A stretch of 64,000 bases of DNA. Origin: Paludibaculum sp. Lineage in GTDB: Bacteria; Acidobacteriota; Terriglobia; Bryobacterales; Bryobacteraceae. Every line of letters begins with the position of its first letter. The stretch's first letter is position 1. Below, in pieces: positions 45,875-55,048 of this stretch. The notes beneath the pieces were generated by a model, which worked only from the letters and a program-made list of their open reading frames with translations, was not told where the DNA came from and ran no database searches. Where the stretch lies: assembly GCA_029973955.1 (NCBI GenBank), contig JARKQJ010000218.1, forward strand, positions 62,001-126,000, given 5' to 3'. The position numbers were made by a program, and so were the translations under genes.

Positions 45875-47532
45875 TACGCTTCCATCTTTGGCCGCTGGAG
45901 GCGCCATTTGGCTGTCTGTTCATAGGCCAGGGCGACGCGCAGGGCGTCACCCTCCCGCCACAGGCCGGAAATCACGCTGAGGCCCTGGGGCATGCCTTTG
46001 AGGAAACCGCAGGGGACGACCACCTGCGGGTGGCCCGTGAGATTGGTGGATGCCAGATGGGCATAGGGTGGAGTGACAACGGCATCCCAGTCCTGGAAGA
46101 AGCTCTCAAATTGTTCCGTCAGGAGAGTGCGGGCGCGTTGGGCACGAATGTACTCGACGGCGGGAATGAGGCGAGAGGTGCGGAAAGAGTTCGGCCATGC
46201 GCCCGGCCCCTGGTCCTTGAGTTCGGAGACCCGGCCGTTGCGTGTGATGTCGTCGAAAGCGGCGGCGGCCTCCGCGCTGAGGATGAAGCCGATGGTATTA
46301 GCGGAGGAGTCCGGAATCTGGACAGGCTTCAACGTAGCTCCAGCTTTGCGCAGGGTTTCGAGGGCTTCGTCGTACAGCGGCTTCGTTTCGGCGTCGAGCT
46401 TTTGGAAGGCTGCTTCCGCGTAACCGATGCGGAGAGCCGAAAGCGGTTGCGTGGGTTGCCAGTGAAGGGGAGCGGCGGTGACGGTTCGATCGTGCTGGTC
46501 GGGTCCGTAGATGGCGCTCAGAACGAGCGCGCAGTCCTCGACACCGCGGCAGATGGGGCCGACCTTATCCATCGTCCAGGAGAGTCCCATCGCGCCGGTG
46601 CGAGGGACCCGGCCGTAAGTGGGACGCAGGCCGACGGTGCCGCAGCGGATACTGGGGCTGACGATGGAGCCGCGGGTCTCGGTGCCGATGGCAAATCCGA
46701 CCAAGCCGGCTCCGGTGGCGGAAGCGGAGCCAGCGGAGGAGCCGCTGGACGTCTCCTTGAGATTCCAGGGGGTCTTTGTCATGCCTTCGAACCACAGTCC
46801 GCCCATGGCGAGTGCGCCCATGGAGAGCTTGGCGACCAGCACGGCGCCGGCGTTTTGCAGGCGGGTGTAGACGGTGCAGTCGCGGTCCGGGACGCGATCG
46901 CGGAAGGGCTCGGCGCCCCAGGTGGTGGGGATGCCCTTGGTGTCGAACAGGTCCTTGAGGCCATAAGGAATGCCGTGGAGCGGGCCGCGGTACCGGCCGC
47001 GCCGGATTTCGGAGTCGGCCGCGCCGGCCTGCTGCAGCGCGAGATCTTCGGTGAGCGTGATGACGCAGAGGAGCCTGGGGCCGTACTGTTTGAGCCGCGC
47101 GAGGTAGAGGCGTGTGAGTTCGGTGCTCGTAATGCGGCGGGTCTTGATCAGCGCGGCAAGGACGGTGAGGGGTTGGAAGGCCAGATCCTCGTCCGAGGTT
47201 GGCTTGGAGGGAGCTTTGAGCGGAGTGGGGCGGAAGATGGGTTTAGCTGCGACCGGCTGACGATCAGGCAGCCCCGGGTGGAAGGCGAAGGCGGGCTCGG
47301 TGTCGTACGGAATCTCCAGTTTGCGGAGGTTCTCGTAGTCGTTGAGAGCACGGGAGGCGCCGCGCAGCATCGTTTCGAGCTGATCGGGCGTGAACTCGAG
47401 TCCGGCGGCCTGGAGCGCGGCGGCGAGCTGTTCGCGGGTGAGAACGGGCCGCGCGAGTTGAGTCTGCCGCGCGGGGAGTTGAGATGCGGCACTGAGTGCG
47501 GCGATGAGTTCGAACAACCGGCGGCGATCCAT
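45874..47532 (-). CDS. amidase signature family protein with twin-arginine-like N-terminus
   Basis: GIPYGLKDLFDTKGIPTTWGAEP (Lys), SSGSSAGSASATGAGLVGFAIGTETRGSIVSPSIRCGTVGLRPTYGRV (Ser-cisSer). Confidence 0.9.
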   Translation of the reverse strand: MDRRRLFELIAALSAASQLPARQTQLARPVLTREQLAAALQAAGLEFTPDQLETMLRGASRALNDYENLRKLEIPYDTEPAFAFHPGLPDRQPVAAKPIFRPTPLKAPSKPTSDEDLAFQPLTVLAALIKTRRITSTELTRLYLARLKQYGPRLLCVITLTEDLALQQAGAADSEIRRGRYRGPLHGIPYGLKDLFDTKGIPTTWGAEPFRDRVPDRDCTVYTRLQNAGAVLVAKLSMGALAMGGLWFEGMTKTPWNLKETSSGSSAGSASATGAGLVGFAIGTETRGSIVSPSIRCGTVGLRPTYGRVPRTGAMGLSWTMDKVGPICRGVEDCALVLSAIYGPDQHDRTVTAAPLHWQPTQPLSALRIGYAEAAFQKLDAETKPLYDEALETLRKAGATLKPVQIPDSSANTIGFILSAEAAAAFDDITRNGRVSELKDQGPGAWPNSFRTSRLIPAVEYIRAQRARTLLTEQFESFFQDWDAVVTPPYAHLASTNLTGHPQVVVPCGFLKGMPQGLSVISGLWREGDALRVALAYEQTAKWRLQRPKMEA

Positions 47533-47593
47533 GAATGATCATGGTAACCTTTTGCAAACACCCAGCGAGGCGAGAGACGAGAGGAGCACCACG

Positions 47594-48802
47594 ATGAGCC
47601 GTCCAGTGACGATTCTGGCGATTGCGAGCTATGAGAAGGGGCATGCGTTTCTGCGGCAGGCACGGGCCGAGGGTGCGCGCGTGTTGCTTCTGACTTCTCT
47701 TTCCCTGAAGGACTCAGGCGCCTGGCCGCCCGATGTGGCGGACGAGATCTTCTACATGCCGGACACGGAAAAGCAATGGAATCGGGAGGATGCGTTCAAG
47801 GCCGTGGCCTACCTGGCGCGAACCGAGTACCTGGATCGCATTGTGCCTCTGGACGATTTCGATCTTGAGCTGGCGGCTTCGCTGCGCGAGCATCTGCGGA
47901 TACCGGGCATGGGGGAGACCACCGTGCGGCGCTTCCGGGATAAGTTGGCTATGCGAATGTGCGCGCACGAAGCGGGCATTGACGTTCCGCAGTTCGTCCA
48001 TATTTTGAACCACGAGAAAGTGCGCAGATTCACTGAGCGCGTGCCGGCGCCGTGGGTGCTGAAGCCAAGGAGTTTTGCCGGGTCGCTCGGCATTCGAAAG
48101 ATCGAAGGCGCGGATCAGCTGTGGGCGGAGTTGGAGAAGTTAGGGGACTTGCAGCCGTACTACCTGTTGGAGAAATACGTGCCCGGCGGGATCTACCACG
48201 TAGACACGATCGTCTACGAGCGGGAGATCCGGTTCGCCGTGGCGAGCGGCTACGGACGTCCGCCGCTGGATGTGGCGCACGGCGGCGGCGTGTTCACCAC
48301 GAGCTTGCTGGAGCGTGGCACGCCACTGGAGCGGGAGTTGCTTGAATTGAACGCGCACCTGCTGAAGGCGTTGGGCATGGTGCGCGGCGTGAACCACACC
48401 GAGTACATCGTGGCCGAAGACGGGAAGATCTACTTTCTGGAAACTGCCGCGCGAGTTGGCGGGGCGCACATTGCGGACCTTGTGGAGCAGGCGACGGGCG
48501 TCAATCTCTGGGCCGAGTGGGCGAGGATCGAAGTGGCGGGTGGAAAGAAAGAGTATGAGGCGCCGGAGGCGCAGGCGGCCTATGCCGGGCTGCTCGTATC
48601 ATTGGCCAAACAGGAATGGCCGGACACCAATGCCTACCAGTATCCGGAACTGGTGTGGAAGCTGAGCAAAAAGAACCATGTAGGCTTCATCGTCAGGTCA
48701 GAGAGCCATCCGCGGGTTCAGCAGTTGCTCAGTGAGCTGACCGGCCGGGTGCGGCAGGATTTTGGGGCGTACGCGCCTCCGAAAGAGCGGCCGGTGGACT
48801 GA
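47594..48802 (+). CDS. ATP-grasp domain protein (carboxylate-amine ligase-like)
   Basis: FRDKLAMRMCAHEAGIDVPQFVHI; WVLKPRSFAGSLGIRKI; YYLLEKYVPGGIYHVDTIV; NHTEYIVAEDGKIYFLETAARVGGAHI. Confidence 0.85.
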   Translation: MSRPVTILAIASYEKGHAFLRQARAEGARVLLLTSLSLKDSGAWPPDVADEIFYMPDTEKQWNREDAFKAVAYLARTEYLDRIVPLDDFDLELAASLREHLRIPGMGETTVRRFRDKLAMRMCAHEAGIDVPQFVHILNHEKVRRFTERVPAPWVLKPRSFAGSLGIRKIEGADQLWAELEKLGDLQPYYLLEKYVPGGIYHVDTIVYEREIRFAVASGYGRPPLDVAHGGGVFTTSLLERGTPLERELLELNAHLLKALGMVRGVNHTEYIVAEDGKIYFLETAARVGGAHIADLVEQATGVNLWAEWARIEVAGGKKEYEAPEAQAAYAGLLVSLAKQEWPDTNAYQYPELVWKLSKKNHVGFIVRSESHPRVQQLLSELTGRVRQDFGAYAPPKERPVD

Positions 48803-48896
48803 CGCCGCAAAGATTTGTCAAGATTCACCATCGAGCGCCGTTTGTCCTCCAGATAGATCGGACATTGAGGTATAGTTCTATCGGGAGTTGACATTG

Positions 48897-49733
48897 ATGG
48901 AACTGAATCGTCGATCGCTCTTGATGGCGCTCAGCGCAGCAGGCGTACCTGTCCCGGCGCTTGCCGCCGATCCGTGGGATAAAGACGTCAAACAGTGGGA
49001 CGAGAAGGACTTGCAGAAGATCATGGCGGACTCGCCTTGGGCGAAATCCGTTTCGGTCTCGCTGAGCGGGCCGTCAGTAGGGACTCCGGGCGGCGGCGGC
49101 CGTGGTGGACGCGGTGGCGGAGGTGGTGGGGCCGGTGGCGGCGGAGCATGGGATGCGGGCAGTTCCTCGAGTATGGGCGGTTCGCCCATGGGCGGAGAAG
49201 GCGGTGGCGGGACAGGTGGAGGCGGTGGGATGGGCGGCGGTGGCGGCATGGGCGGTGGCGGATTGGCGCCCTCGATGACTTTCCTGATCCGTTGGCAATC
49301 CGCCAAGCCAGTGAAGATCGCATCGGTGCGTGCGCGAATGGGCGCCGAGGCCGACACCTCCGCGCAGGCGAAAGAGTTCATCGACCGGAAGGAGCCGGAT
49401 TACGTCATTGCCGTGATCATGCCGCCGAGAGGCGGTGGCCAGCGGCCGGGAGGCGGCGAGCCCAAGGGCGGCGCGCCGGAGGTTTCCGCTGAGATGGAAG
49501 CCCGGTTGAAGGAAGGCGCCTGGCTGTCCTGGAAGGGGCACGAGAAGGTCCATCCGACGTCCGTAACTCCGCCAAAGCCCGGCCAAAGCGCGTTCATCTT
49601 CCACTTCCCCAAGAGTCATCCCATCGAGTTGGATGACAAAGAGGTGGAGTTCGCCATGAAGCGGGGCGAGACGGAGATCAAGAAGAAGTTCCGGCTGAAA
49701 GAGATGGTCTTTCAGGGCGAATTGGCGCTGTAG
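48897..49733 (+). CDS. exported Gly/Met-rich protein of unknown function
   Basis: MELNRRSLLMALSAAGVPVPALAADPWDKDVKQWDEKDLQKIMADSPWAKSV; low-complexity Gly stretch; C-terminal HPIELDDKEVEFAMKRGETEIKKKFRLKEMVFQGELAL. Confidence 0.7.
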   Translation: MELNRRSLLMALSAAGVPVPALAADPWDKDVKQWDEKDLQKIMADSPWAKSVSVSLSGPSVGTPGGGGRGGRGGGGGGAGGGGAWDAGSSSSMGGSPMGGEGGGGTGGGGGMGGGGGMGGGGLAPSMTFLIRWQSAKPVKIASVRARMGAEADTSAQAKEFIDRKEPDYVIAVIMPPRGGGQRPGGGEPKGGAPEVSAEMEARLKEGAWLSWKGHEKVHPTSVTPPKPGQSAFIFHFPKSHPIELDDKEVEFAMKRGETEIKKKFRLKEMVFQGELAL

Positions 49734-49737
49734 TTCG

Positions 49738-49766
49738 GTACGGGCTACTCGATGGGTAGCCCGTGC
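49738..49766. terminator. hairpin at convergent gene ends, possible bidirectional terminator
   Basis: GTACGGGCTAC-TCGATGG-GTAGCCCGTGC, 11-bp stem with one wobble; overlaps the stop region of the minus-strand gene; no clear T tract. Confidence 0.5.
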
Positions 49767-50098
49767 ATTCTGAGGAATGAGAGCTTGTCCCAGTACCCGC
49801 GCTGGAAGTGGATGAGCCCGTTGCGTACCTGAAAGAAGCCGCAGCCGCGGAGGCCGAGCGGGTCGCGCCATTCGAGGATAGCCCACTCGCCGTCGCAGAA
49901 GATGTTCTCGACGATGCAGATCATCTCAGCGGCGGCGAACTCGCGTTCGAACATCTGCTGGATGGCCGGGCGGCCGGTGATGGGTTGGTTGGCCACCTGA
50001 TGGTTGGTGGCGTCCTCGGCGTACATCGCTCCGAGCGCGGCCGCGTCGCCGCGGTTGAACGCGTCCACCCAGGCGAGTAGAAGCGCGCGCGGCGTCAT
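49745..50098 (-). CDS. SnoaL/NTF2-like protein
   Basis: LLAWVDAFNRGDAAALGAMYAEDATNHQVANQPITGRPAIQQMF..ILEWRDPLGLRGCGFFQVRNGLI. Confidence 0.8.
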   Translation of the reverse strand: MTPRALLLAWVDAFNRGDAAALGAMYAEDATNHQVANQPITGRPAIQQMFEREFAAAEMICIVENIFCDGEWAILEWRDPLGLRGCGFFQVRNGLIHFQRGYWDKLSFLRMHGLPIE

Positions 50099-51216
50099 TA
50101 CATCAGATAGTCCTTGAGTTTGTCGAGGATCGACTTTTCCTCGGGCTCGTTCTCGGCGGGCAAGGTGTCGCGGAGTTGTTCCAGCAGACGGCGCTGCTCG
50201 CGAGTGAGCTTGCGCGGAGTCTTGACTTCGATCCGGACGCTGAGATCGCCGCGTCCGCCTCCATTGACGAAAGGAACGCCGCGGCCCTTGAGCCGCAAGG
50301 TCTCGCCGCTTTGGATTCCCTCCGGCACCTTCAGCGATTCCAGGCCTTCAAACGTCAGGATGTGAATTTCAGTGCCGAGCGCAGCCTGCGCGACGTTCAC
50401 CGGAACGACGCAGTGGAGATCGTACTCGTGGCGCTCGAAGACCAGGTGGGGCTGCACGGAAAGGAACACGTAGAGGTCGCCGGGCGGGCCGCCGTTCACG
50501 CCGGGTTGGCCTTCTCCGGCAACGCGCATCTTCATGCCCGTGTCGACGCCAGGAGGGATCTTGACCTTCAGCTTACGCGTGACCTGGGTGTAGGCCTCGC
50601 CCTTGCAGGCCTTACAGGGCCGGCGGAGAATCTTGCCGGAACCGCCGCACTGGTTGCAGGTCTTCCGGATGGAGAGGAAGCCCTGCTGGTAGAAGACCTC
50701 GCCGCGGCCGCGGCAGAGTGAGCAGGAGGTCCAACCGTCTTCAGACTCTGCTCCCGAACCCTTGCAGGACGAGCAAGGCTCCGTCCGGGGTACCTGGATG
50801 TCCACTTCCTTGCCGAAAATCGACTCTTCGAACGCGATTTCGAGATCGTAGCGGACGTCGTCGCCGCGTTGAGCCCGATTGCGGCGTCGCGCCCCGCCGC
50901 CACCGAAGAGATCCCCGAAACCGAAGAAGTCGCCGAAGATGTCGGCGAAGTCTGAGAACGCGTCGGGGTTGAAGCCCTGCTGAGCGGCGCCAGAGACACC
51001 CTGGTGTCCGTAAGTATCGTAGGCCTGGCGCTTTTCGGCGTCACTCAAGACGCTGTAAGCCTCAGCGGCCTCTTTGAAGTGCTCCTCGGCCTCCTTGTTG
51101 CCGGGGTTGCGGTCCGGGTGGTACTTGAGCGCGAGCTTGCGATAGGCGCTTTTCAGTTCGGACTCGCCGGCGCCTTTGGCCAGGCCGAGGACTTCGTAAT
51201 AGTCGCGCTTGGCCAA
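50098..51216 (-). CDS. dnaJ: chaperone protein DnaJ
   Basis: [37 protein letters not shown] domain; Gly/Phe region; CxxCxGxG zinc repeats; TTG start. Confidence 0.96.
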   Translation of the reverse strand: MAKRDYYEVLGLAKGAGESELKSAYRKLALKYHPDRNPGNKEAEEHFKEAAEAYSVLSDAEKRQAYDTYGHQGVSGAAQQGFNPDAFSDFADIFGDFFGFGDLFGGGGARRRNRAQRGDDVRYDLEIAFEESIFGKEVDIQVPRTEPCSSCKGSGAESEDGWTSCSLCRGRGEVFYQQGFLSIRKTCNQCGGSGKILRRPCKACKGEAYTQVTRKLKVKIPPGVDTGMKMRVAGEGQPGVNGGPPGDLYVFLSVQPHLVFERHEYDLHCVVPVNVAQAALGTEIHILTFEGLESLKVPEGIQSGETLRLKGRGVPFVNGGGRGDLSVRIEVKTPRKLTREQRRLLEQLRDTLPAENEPEEKSILDKLKDYLM

Positions 51217-51219
51217 GGC

Positions 51220-51762
51220 TCAGCCTTTCACCGCAACCCGGACCATGGCGGGCCGCAGGAGGCGCCCCTTGAAGAGATAACCGCGCTGGTGTTCCGCGAC
51301 AACGGTATCTGTCTCGATGTTGGGATCCTCGATTCGGTCGATGGCGTAATGCAGATTTGGGTCGAAGGGTTGGCCCTCGGCCTGGATGGCTTCGAGCCCG
51401 AGCTTGGCCAGAGCGTCGGACATGCGATTGTAGATGAGCTGAACGCCGCGGACGTACTCGGCTTCGGCACACTCCATCTTGAGGGCGCGTTCGAAGTCGT
51501 CGAGGATGGGGAGCATGGCCTTCAGTGCATCGGAAGCCCCGTATTCGACGGCCTCGGACTTTTCACGGTCGCTGCGCTTCCGGAAGTTGTCGAACTCGGC
51601 GGCGAGGCGGAGATAACGGTCGTTTACCTCGTTGCGTTCGCGTTCGAGCCGGGCGCACTCCTGGGAGATGGACTCGACGGTGAGAATTGAGTCGGCGCCC
51701 GCCGCTTCCGGCTGTGCGGGCGCATCCGTGGTGCTGGCGTTAGAGAGATCAGGATCAGGCAT
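51220..51762 (-). CDS. grpE: nucleotide exchange factor GrpE
   Basis: NDRYLRLAAEFDNFRKRSDREKSE; ALAKLGLEAIQAEGQPFDPNLHYAIDRIED. Confidence 0.93.
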   Translation of the reverse strand: MPDPDLSNASTTDAPAQPEAAGADSILTVESISQECARLERERNEVNDRYLRLAAEFDNFRKRSDREKSEAVEYGASDALKAMLPILDDFERALKMECAEAEYVRGVQLIYNRMSDALAKLGLEAIQAEGQPFDPNLHYAIDRIEDPNIETDTVVAEHQRGYLFKGRLLRPAMVRVAVKG

Positions 51763-51798
51763 GGCGGTGCTTTAACTTCCAGGTTAGCAAGGGAATCG

Positions 51799-52830
51799 CT
51801 ATTGGGGTAAGCTCTGGAGCACGCGCCCGAGCTGGGCGACGGCCGCCATGACCTTCGGATAGTTCATTCGCATCGGCCCAAGCACAGCCATGCGCGTTTC
51901 GCCCCCGCCCGGCAATTGGAGCGAGAGGCCGATCAGGGAAAGCTCTCGCATGGCCGGGTGGGCGCCTTCGAGTCCTACCTGGACTTGCACCTGGTCTGAG
52001 CGCGCGTCGAGGAATTGATCGAGCAGCGCGATGAGGCGCTGCTTTTCTTCCAGGGTGCGGAAAAGTTCGCGCAGTTTCTCGCGGGTGAGGTGCAGGTCCA
52101 GACCCACGAGATTCGAGGTTCCTTCCAGGTAAATGCGCGGCGTGAAGCCGAAGTTGAGCAGGCCCTGCGAGTAGAGCGAGTGCAGGCGACGCAGCAGGCC
52201 GTCGTAGAGAGCCCGTTCTTCACGCAGGAGCATGTCGAGTTCGTTCCGAATGGCAGTGAGGGCCCAGCCCGCGAAGTTCGAATTGACGTAGTTGCGGATC
52301 GACGCCAGGTCTTCCTGCTGGACGGGTTCCTGCAGGTGCGCCACCTGGTTATGTACGAGGCCGTCTCTGGTGACCACGACCATCAGAACACGGCCTTCCG
52401 AGAGCCGGACGAGTTCAATCTGGTCGAGCAATTGTGCGGAGGCGGGGATGGCCGCGACGATGCCGACGTTCCGGGTGAGGGTGGTGAGGACGTGGGAAGC
52501 GTGCTCGGCGCGCTGCTCCAGGGAAGGGTAGTGGACCAGTTCTTCGCGCAGCCGCTCGACGGAAGAATCAAATGTCGAGCGTGCAGCTCCAGACTGCGCG
52601 AAATGCTGAAAGGCCTTGGCCGTGGGGACCCGGCCGGCCGACGTGTGGGGCTGGTCCAGGTAACCGAGGTCCGCCAGGTCCGCCATGATGTTGCGGACGG
52701 TGGCTGGGCTCAGGTTGTCTTTCCGGCGGCGGGCGATGGTGCGGGACGCGACAGGCTCACCGGTCTCGACATAGCACTGCACGATGGCGTGCAGTACTTC
52801 GATAGTTCGTTGAGGAAGCGCCTGGTCCAT
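51799..52830 (-). CDS. hrcA: heat-inducible transcription repressor HrcA
   Basis: LHAIVQCYVETGEPVASRTIARRRKDNLSPATVRNIMADLADLGYLDQPHTSAGRVPTAKAFQHF. Confidence 0.95.
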   Translation of the reverse strand: MDQALPQRTIEVLHAIVQCYVETGEPVASRTIARRRKDNLSPATVRNIMADLADLGYLDQPHTSAGRVPTAKAFQHFAQSGAARSTFDSSVERLREELVHYPSLEQRAEHASHVLTTLTRNVGIVAAIPASAQLLDQIELVRLSEGRVLMVVVTRDGLVHNQVAHLQEPVQQEDLASIRNYVNSNFAGWALTAIRNELDMLLREERALYDGLLRRLHSLYSQGLLNFGFTPRIYLEGTSNLVGLDLHLTREKLRELFRTLEEKQRLIALLDQFLDARSDQVQVQVGLEGAHPAMRELSLIGLSLQLPGGGETRMAVLGPMRMNYPKVMAAVAQLGRVLQSLPQ

Positions 52831-52926
52831 AGGTAGTAGATGATTCCACACGGGACGAACCCCGTCGTTCACCATCTTACACGGAGCAGCATGAGCAGAG
52901 GGGCGCGTTGGGGTGAGAATGAATTC

Positions 52927-54429
52927 ATGTTGTCGCGCAGAGATCTGATGGGTACGGCGCCGGCCTTCCTTCGCCTGGCGCAGGGCAAACGCAGGCCGAA
53001 CCTTCTGTTTCTTATGGCGGACGATCATGCGGGCTACGTCATGGGGTGTGACGGCAACAGCCTGGCGCAGACTCCGAATCTGGATAGCCTTGCCGCGGAG
53101 AGCGTGCGCTTCGCGGCGCATTACTGCAATTCGCCGGTCTGTACGCCGTCGCGGCAGAGCCTGATCACAGGGCAGATGCCGCACTCGTCCGGCGTCACCG
53201 TCCTGTCCACGCCGCTTTCGCCGGAAAAGCCCACGCTGGCAAAGCAGCTCAGACAAGCCGGCTACCAGACCGCCGTGTTCGGCAAGATGCACTTTAATCG
53301 GCCCGCCGCACCAGGGTTGCATGGGTTCGATTACCTGATGACGGAGGGCGAGGCGTCCAAAGCCTGGCAGGAACAAGTGAAACCCGCTGCGCTGCCGGAG
53401 GGATTGGCGACCAAGCGTCTGCCCTGGCAACCATTCAAGACGCCGGCCGCCGAGTGGCTCAATTCGGCCAACTTGCCCTACCCGCGTCGTGATGTGGAGA
53501 TGCGTGGCACCTTCATCGCCCGCGAAGGCATGCGGTACATGGAGGAGAATCGCGACAAGCCCTTCGCGCTGTGGATCAGCCTCCAGGAGCCACACTCCCC
53601 GTTCGATTTTCCAATTGAGGATCGCGGCGCGTTCGATCCGCGGAGATTCGAAGTGCCGCGTGTCGGGCGGCAGGACGGTGGTCAGATTCCGTTGATCTTC
53701 CGCGACCTGTCGCCCGAGGAGAAGCAGGGCATCATCGCCGCCTACTACACCTCCACGCGGTTCCTGGATCGAAACTGGGGCCGGGTGCTCCGCCGCGTGA
53801 AAGAGTTGGGCCTGGAGGAAAACACCGTGGTGGTTTACACCGCCGATCATGGGTACGATCTGGGCCAGCATGGGCGGTTTGAAAAACACTGCGGCTACGA
53901 CCCGGCGCTCCGGGTTCCGTTGATGGTCCGCTGGCCCGGCCGCATCCAACCGGGTGTCGTACGCGACTTCACGGAGCACCTCGATCTGGGGCCCGCTCTA
54001 TTGGAGTTGTTGGATGCGCCGCCGCTTCCTCTGCAGCACGGGGCCAGTCTGCGGCCCTACCTGGAGGGGCGCCGGCCGGCAGCGCCGAGGACGCACATCG
54101 TCAGCGAATATCTGGAGAATGAGGAGGTGTTCGTCCGGACGGCAAAGTGGAAGCTGCAGTATGGCAGCGGCCGGCGGAAGCGGGAGGATGGCTATGTGAC
54201 GGAAAACCCGACTCCCGGGCGCACCGTAAAGCTGTTCGATCTTGAAAAGGACCCGGGCGAGTTTGTGAACGAGGCGAACCGCTATCCGAAAGAGGTGCGG
54301 GACCTCCAGAAATCGGCCTTGGCTCGCTTCCGGAGCACACACCCCGATGCCGCTCGCGAGCCTTCCCGCGGCAGCGTGGAGGATCTGTTGGATTTCTATC
54401 TGCCTCCGCGCGACGCTAAGAGGGGCTGA
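52927..54429 (+). CDS. sulfatase (Cys-type, formylglycine motif)
   Basis: RPNLLFLMADDHAGYVMGCDG; NSPVCTPSRQSLITGQMPHSSG (CxPSR); VVVYTADHGYDLGQHGRFEKHCGYDPALRVPLMVRWPG. Confidence 0.93.
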   Translation: MLSRRDLMGTAPAFLRLAQGKRRPNLLFLMADDHAGYVMGCDGNSLAQTPNLDSLAAESVRFAAHYCNSPVCTPSRQSLITGQMPHSSGVTVLSTPLSPEKPTLAKQLRQAGYQTAVFGKMHFNRPAAPGLHGFDYLMTEGEASKAWQEQVKPAALPEGLATKRLPWQPFKTPAAEWLNSANLPYPRRDVEMRGTFIAREGMRYMEENRDKPFALWISLQEPHSPFDFPIEDRGAFDPRRFEVPRVGRQDGGQIPLIFRDLSPEEKQGIIAAYYTSTRFLDRNWGRVLRRVKELGLEENTVVVYTADHGYDLGQHGRFEKHCGYDPALRVPLMVRWPGRIQPGVVRDFTEHLDLGPALLELLDAPPLPLQHGASLRPYLEGRRPAAPRTHIVSEYLENEEVFVRTAKWKLQYGSGRRKREDGYVTENPTPGRTVKLFDLEKDPGEFVNEANRYPKEVRDLQKSALARFRSTHPDAAREPSRGSVEDLLDFYLPPRDAKRG

Positions 54430-54814
54430 CCGGGGCCGTGCGGAAGAGTTGTTCGGTCTCCGGCTTCAACAGTACCCAGAAAGCGTAGAGCGAGATCGCC
54501 GTGCCGAGGGGGAAGTGCAGTAGATTCAGGCCGGAGATGACAAACCCGAGAACTCGGGCCCATGGGCGCAAGTTGTAAAGACCGAAGCCCAGAATGAGCG
54601 ACGGCAGCGAGAGCACAAGAATCACTCCCACAACGACGGTCACGATCACCTGAAGAATGGCGACTGGGATATCGGCCGCCTCCTGCGCAGCGACTGCGAG
54701 GATGACCGGGAGGATAGAAGCTCCGGCGAAAGTGATGCATGCGGCAATGACGCCGAGTGCGCCAATGATGATGTTGAACCAGGCCAGAATGCGAACGTGG
54801 TTTGCCATGCTCAT
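54416..54814 (-). CDS. small multi-pass membrane protein
   Basis: 133-codon ORF with about 3 hydrophobic segments (ILAWFNIIIGALGVIAACITFAG; VIVTVVVGVILVLSLPSLILGFGLYNL; FVISGLNLLHFPLGTAISLYAFWVL). Confidence 0.75.
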   Translation of the reverse strand: MSMANHVRILAWFNIIIGALGVIAACITFAGASILPVILAVAAQEAADIPVAILQVIVTVVVGVILVLSLPSLILGFGLYNLRPWARVLGFVISGLNLLHFPLGTAISLYAFWVLLKPETEQLFRTAPVSPS

Positions 54815-55048
54815 GTGTTGGTCCTAGCTGATTCTACGTCAAAACCCGCGGGGTAGTTCACTCGGGCGTTGACCGGGGTTGCGACGCAAAAGAGACGGGG
54901 AAGAAAAGATCGGGTAGAATGAAGGTGAGCCGATTCCGCGGCTCCAGCCTTCCTTTGCGAATCAAGTGCGTGTTTGAATAGGAATCGGTGCTAGACTCAG
55001 TGGGTCAGCGATTCCGGCATTCGCGTCGCAGGGGTGACGCTACCTCCT

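Noticed and set aside
49074-49886. Minus-strand ORF over the Gly-rich gene
   Set aside because: Pro/His/Ala/Thr low-complexity shadow of the Gly codons; overlaps the better supported plus-strand gene.
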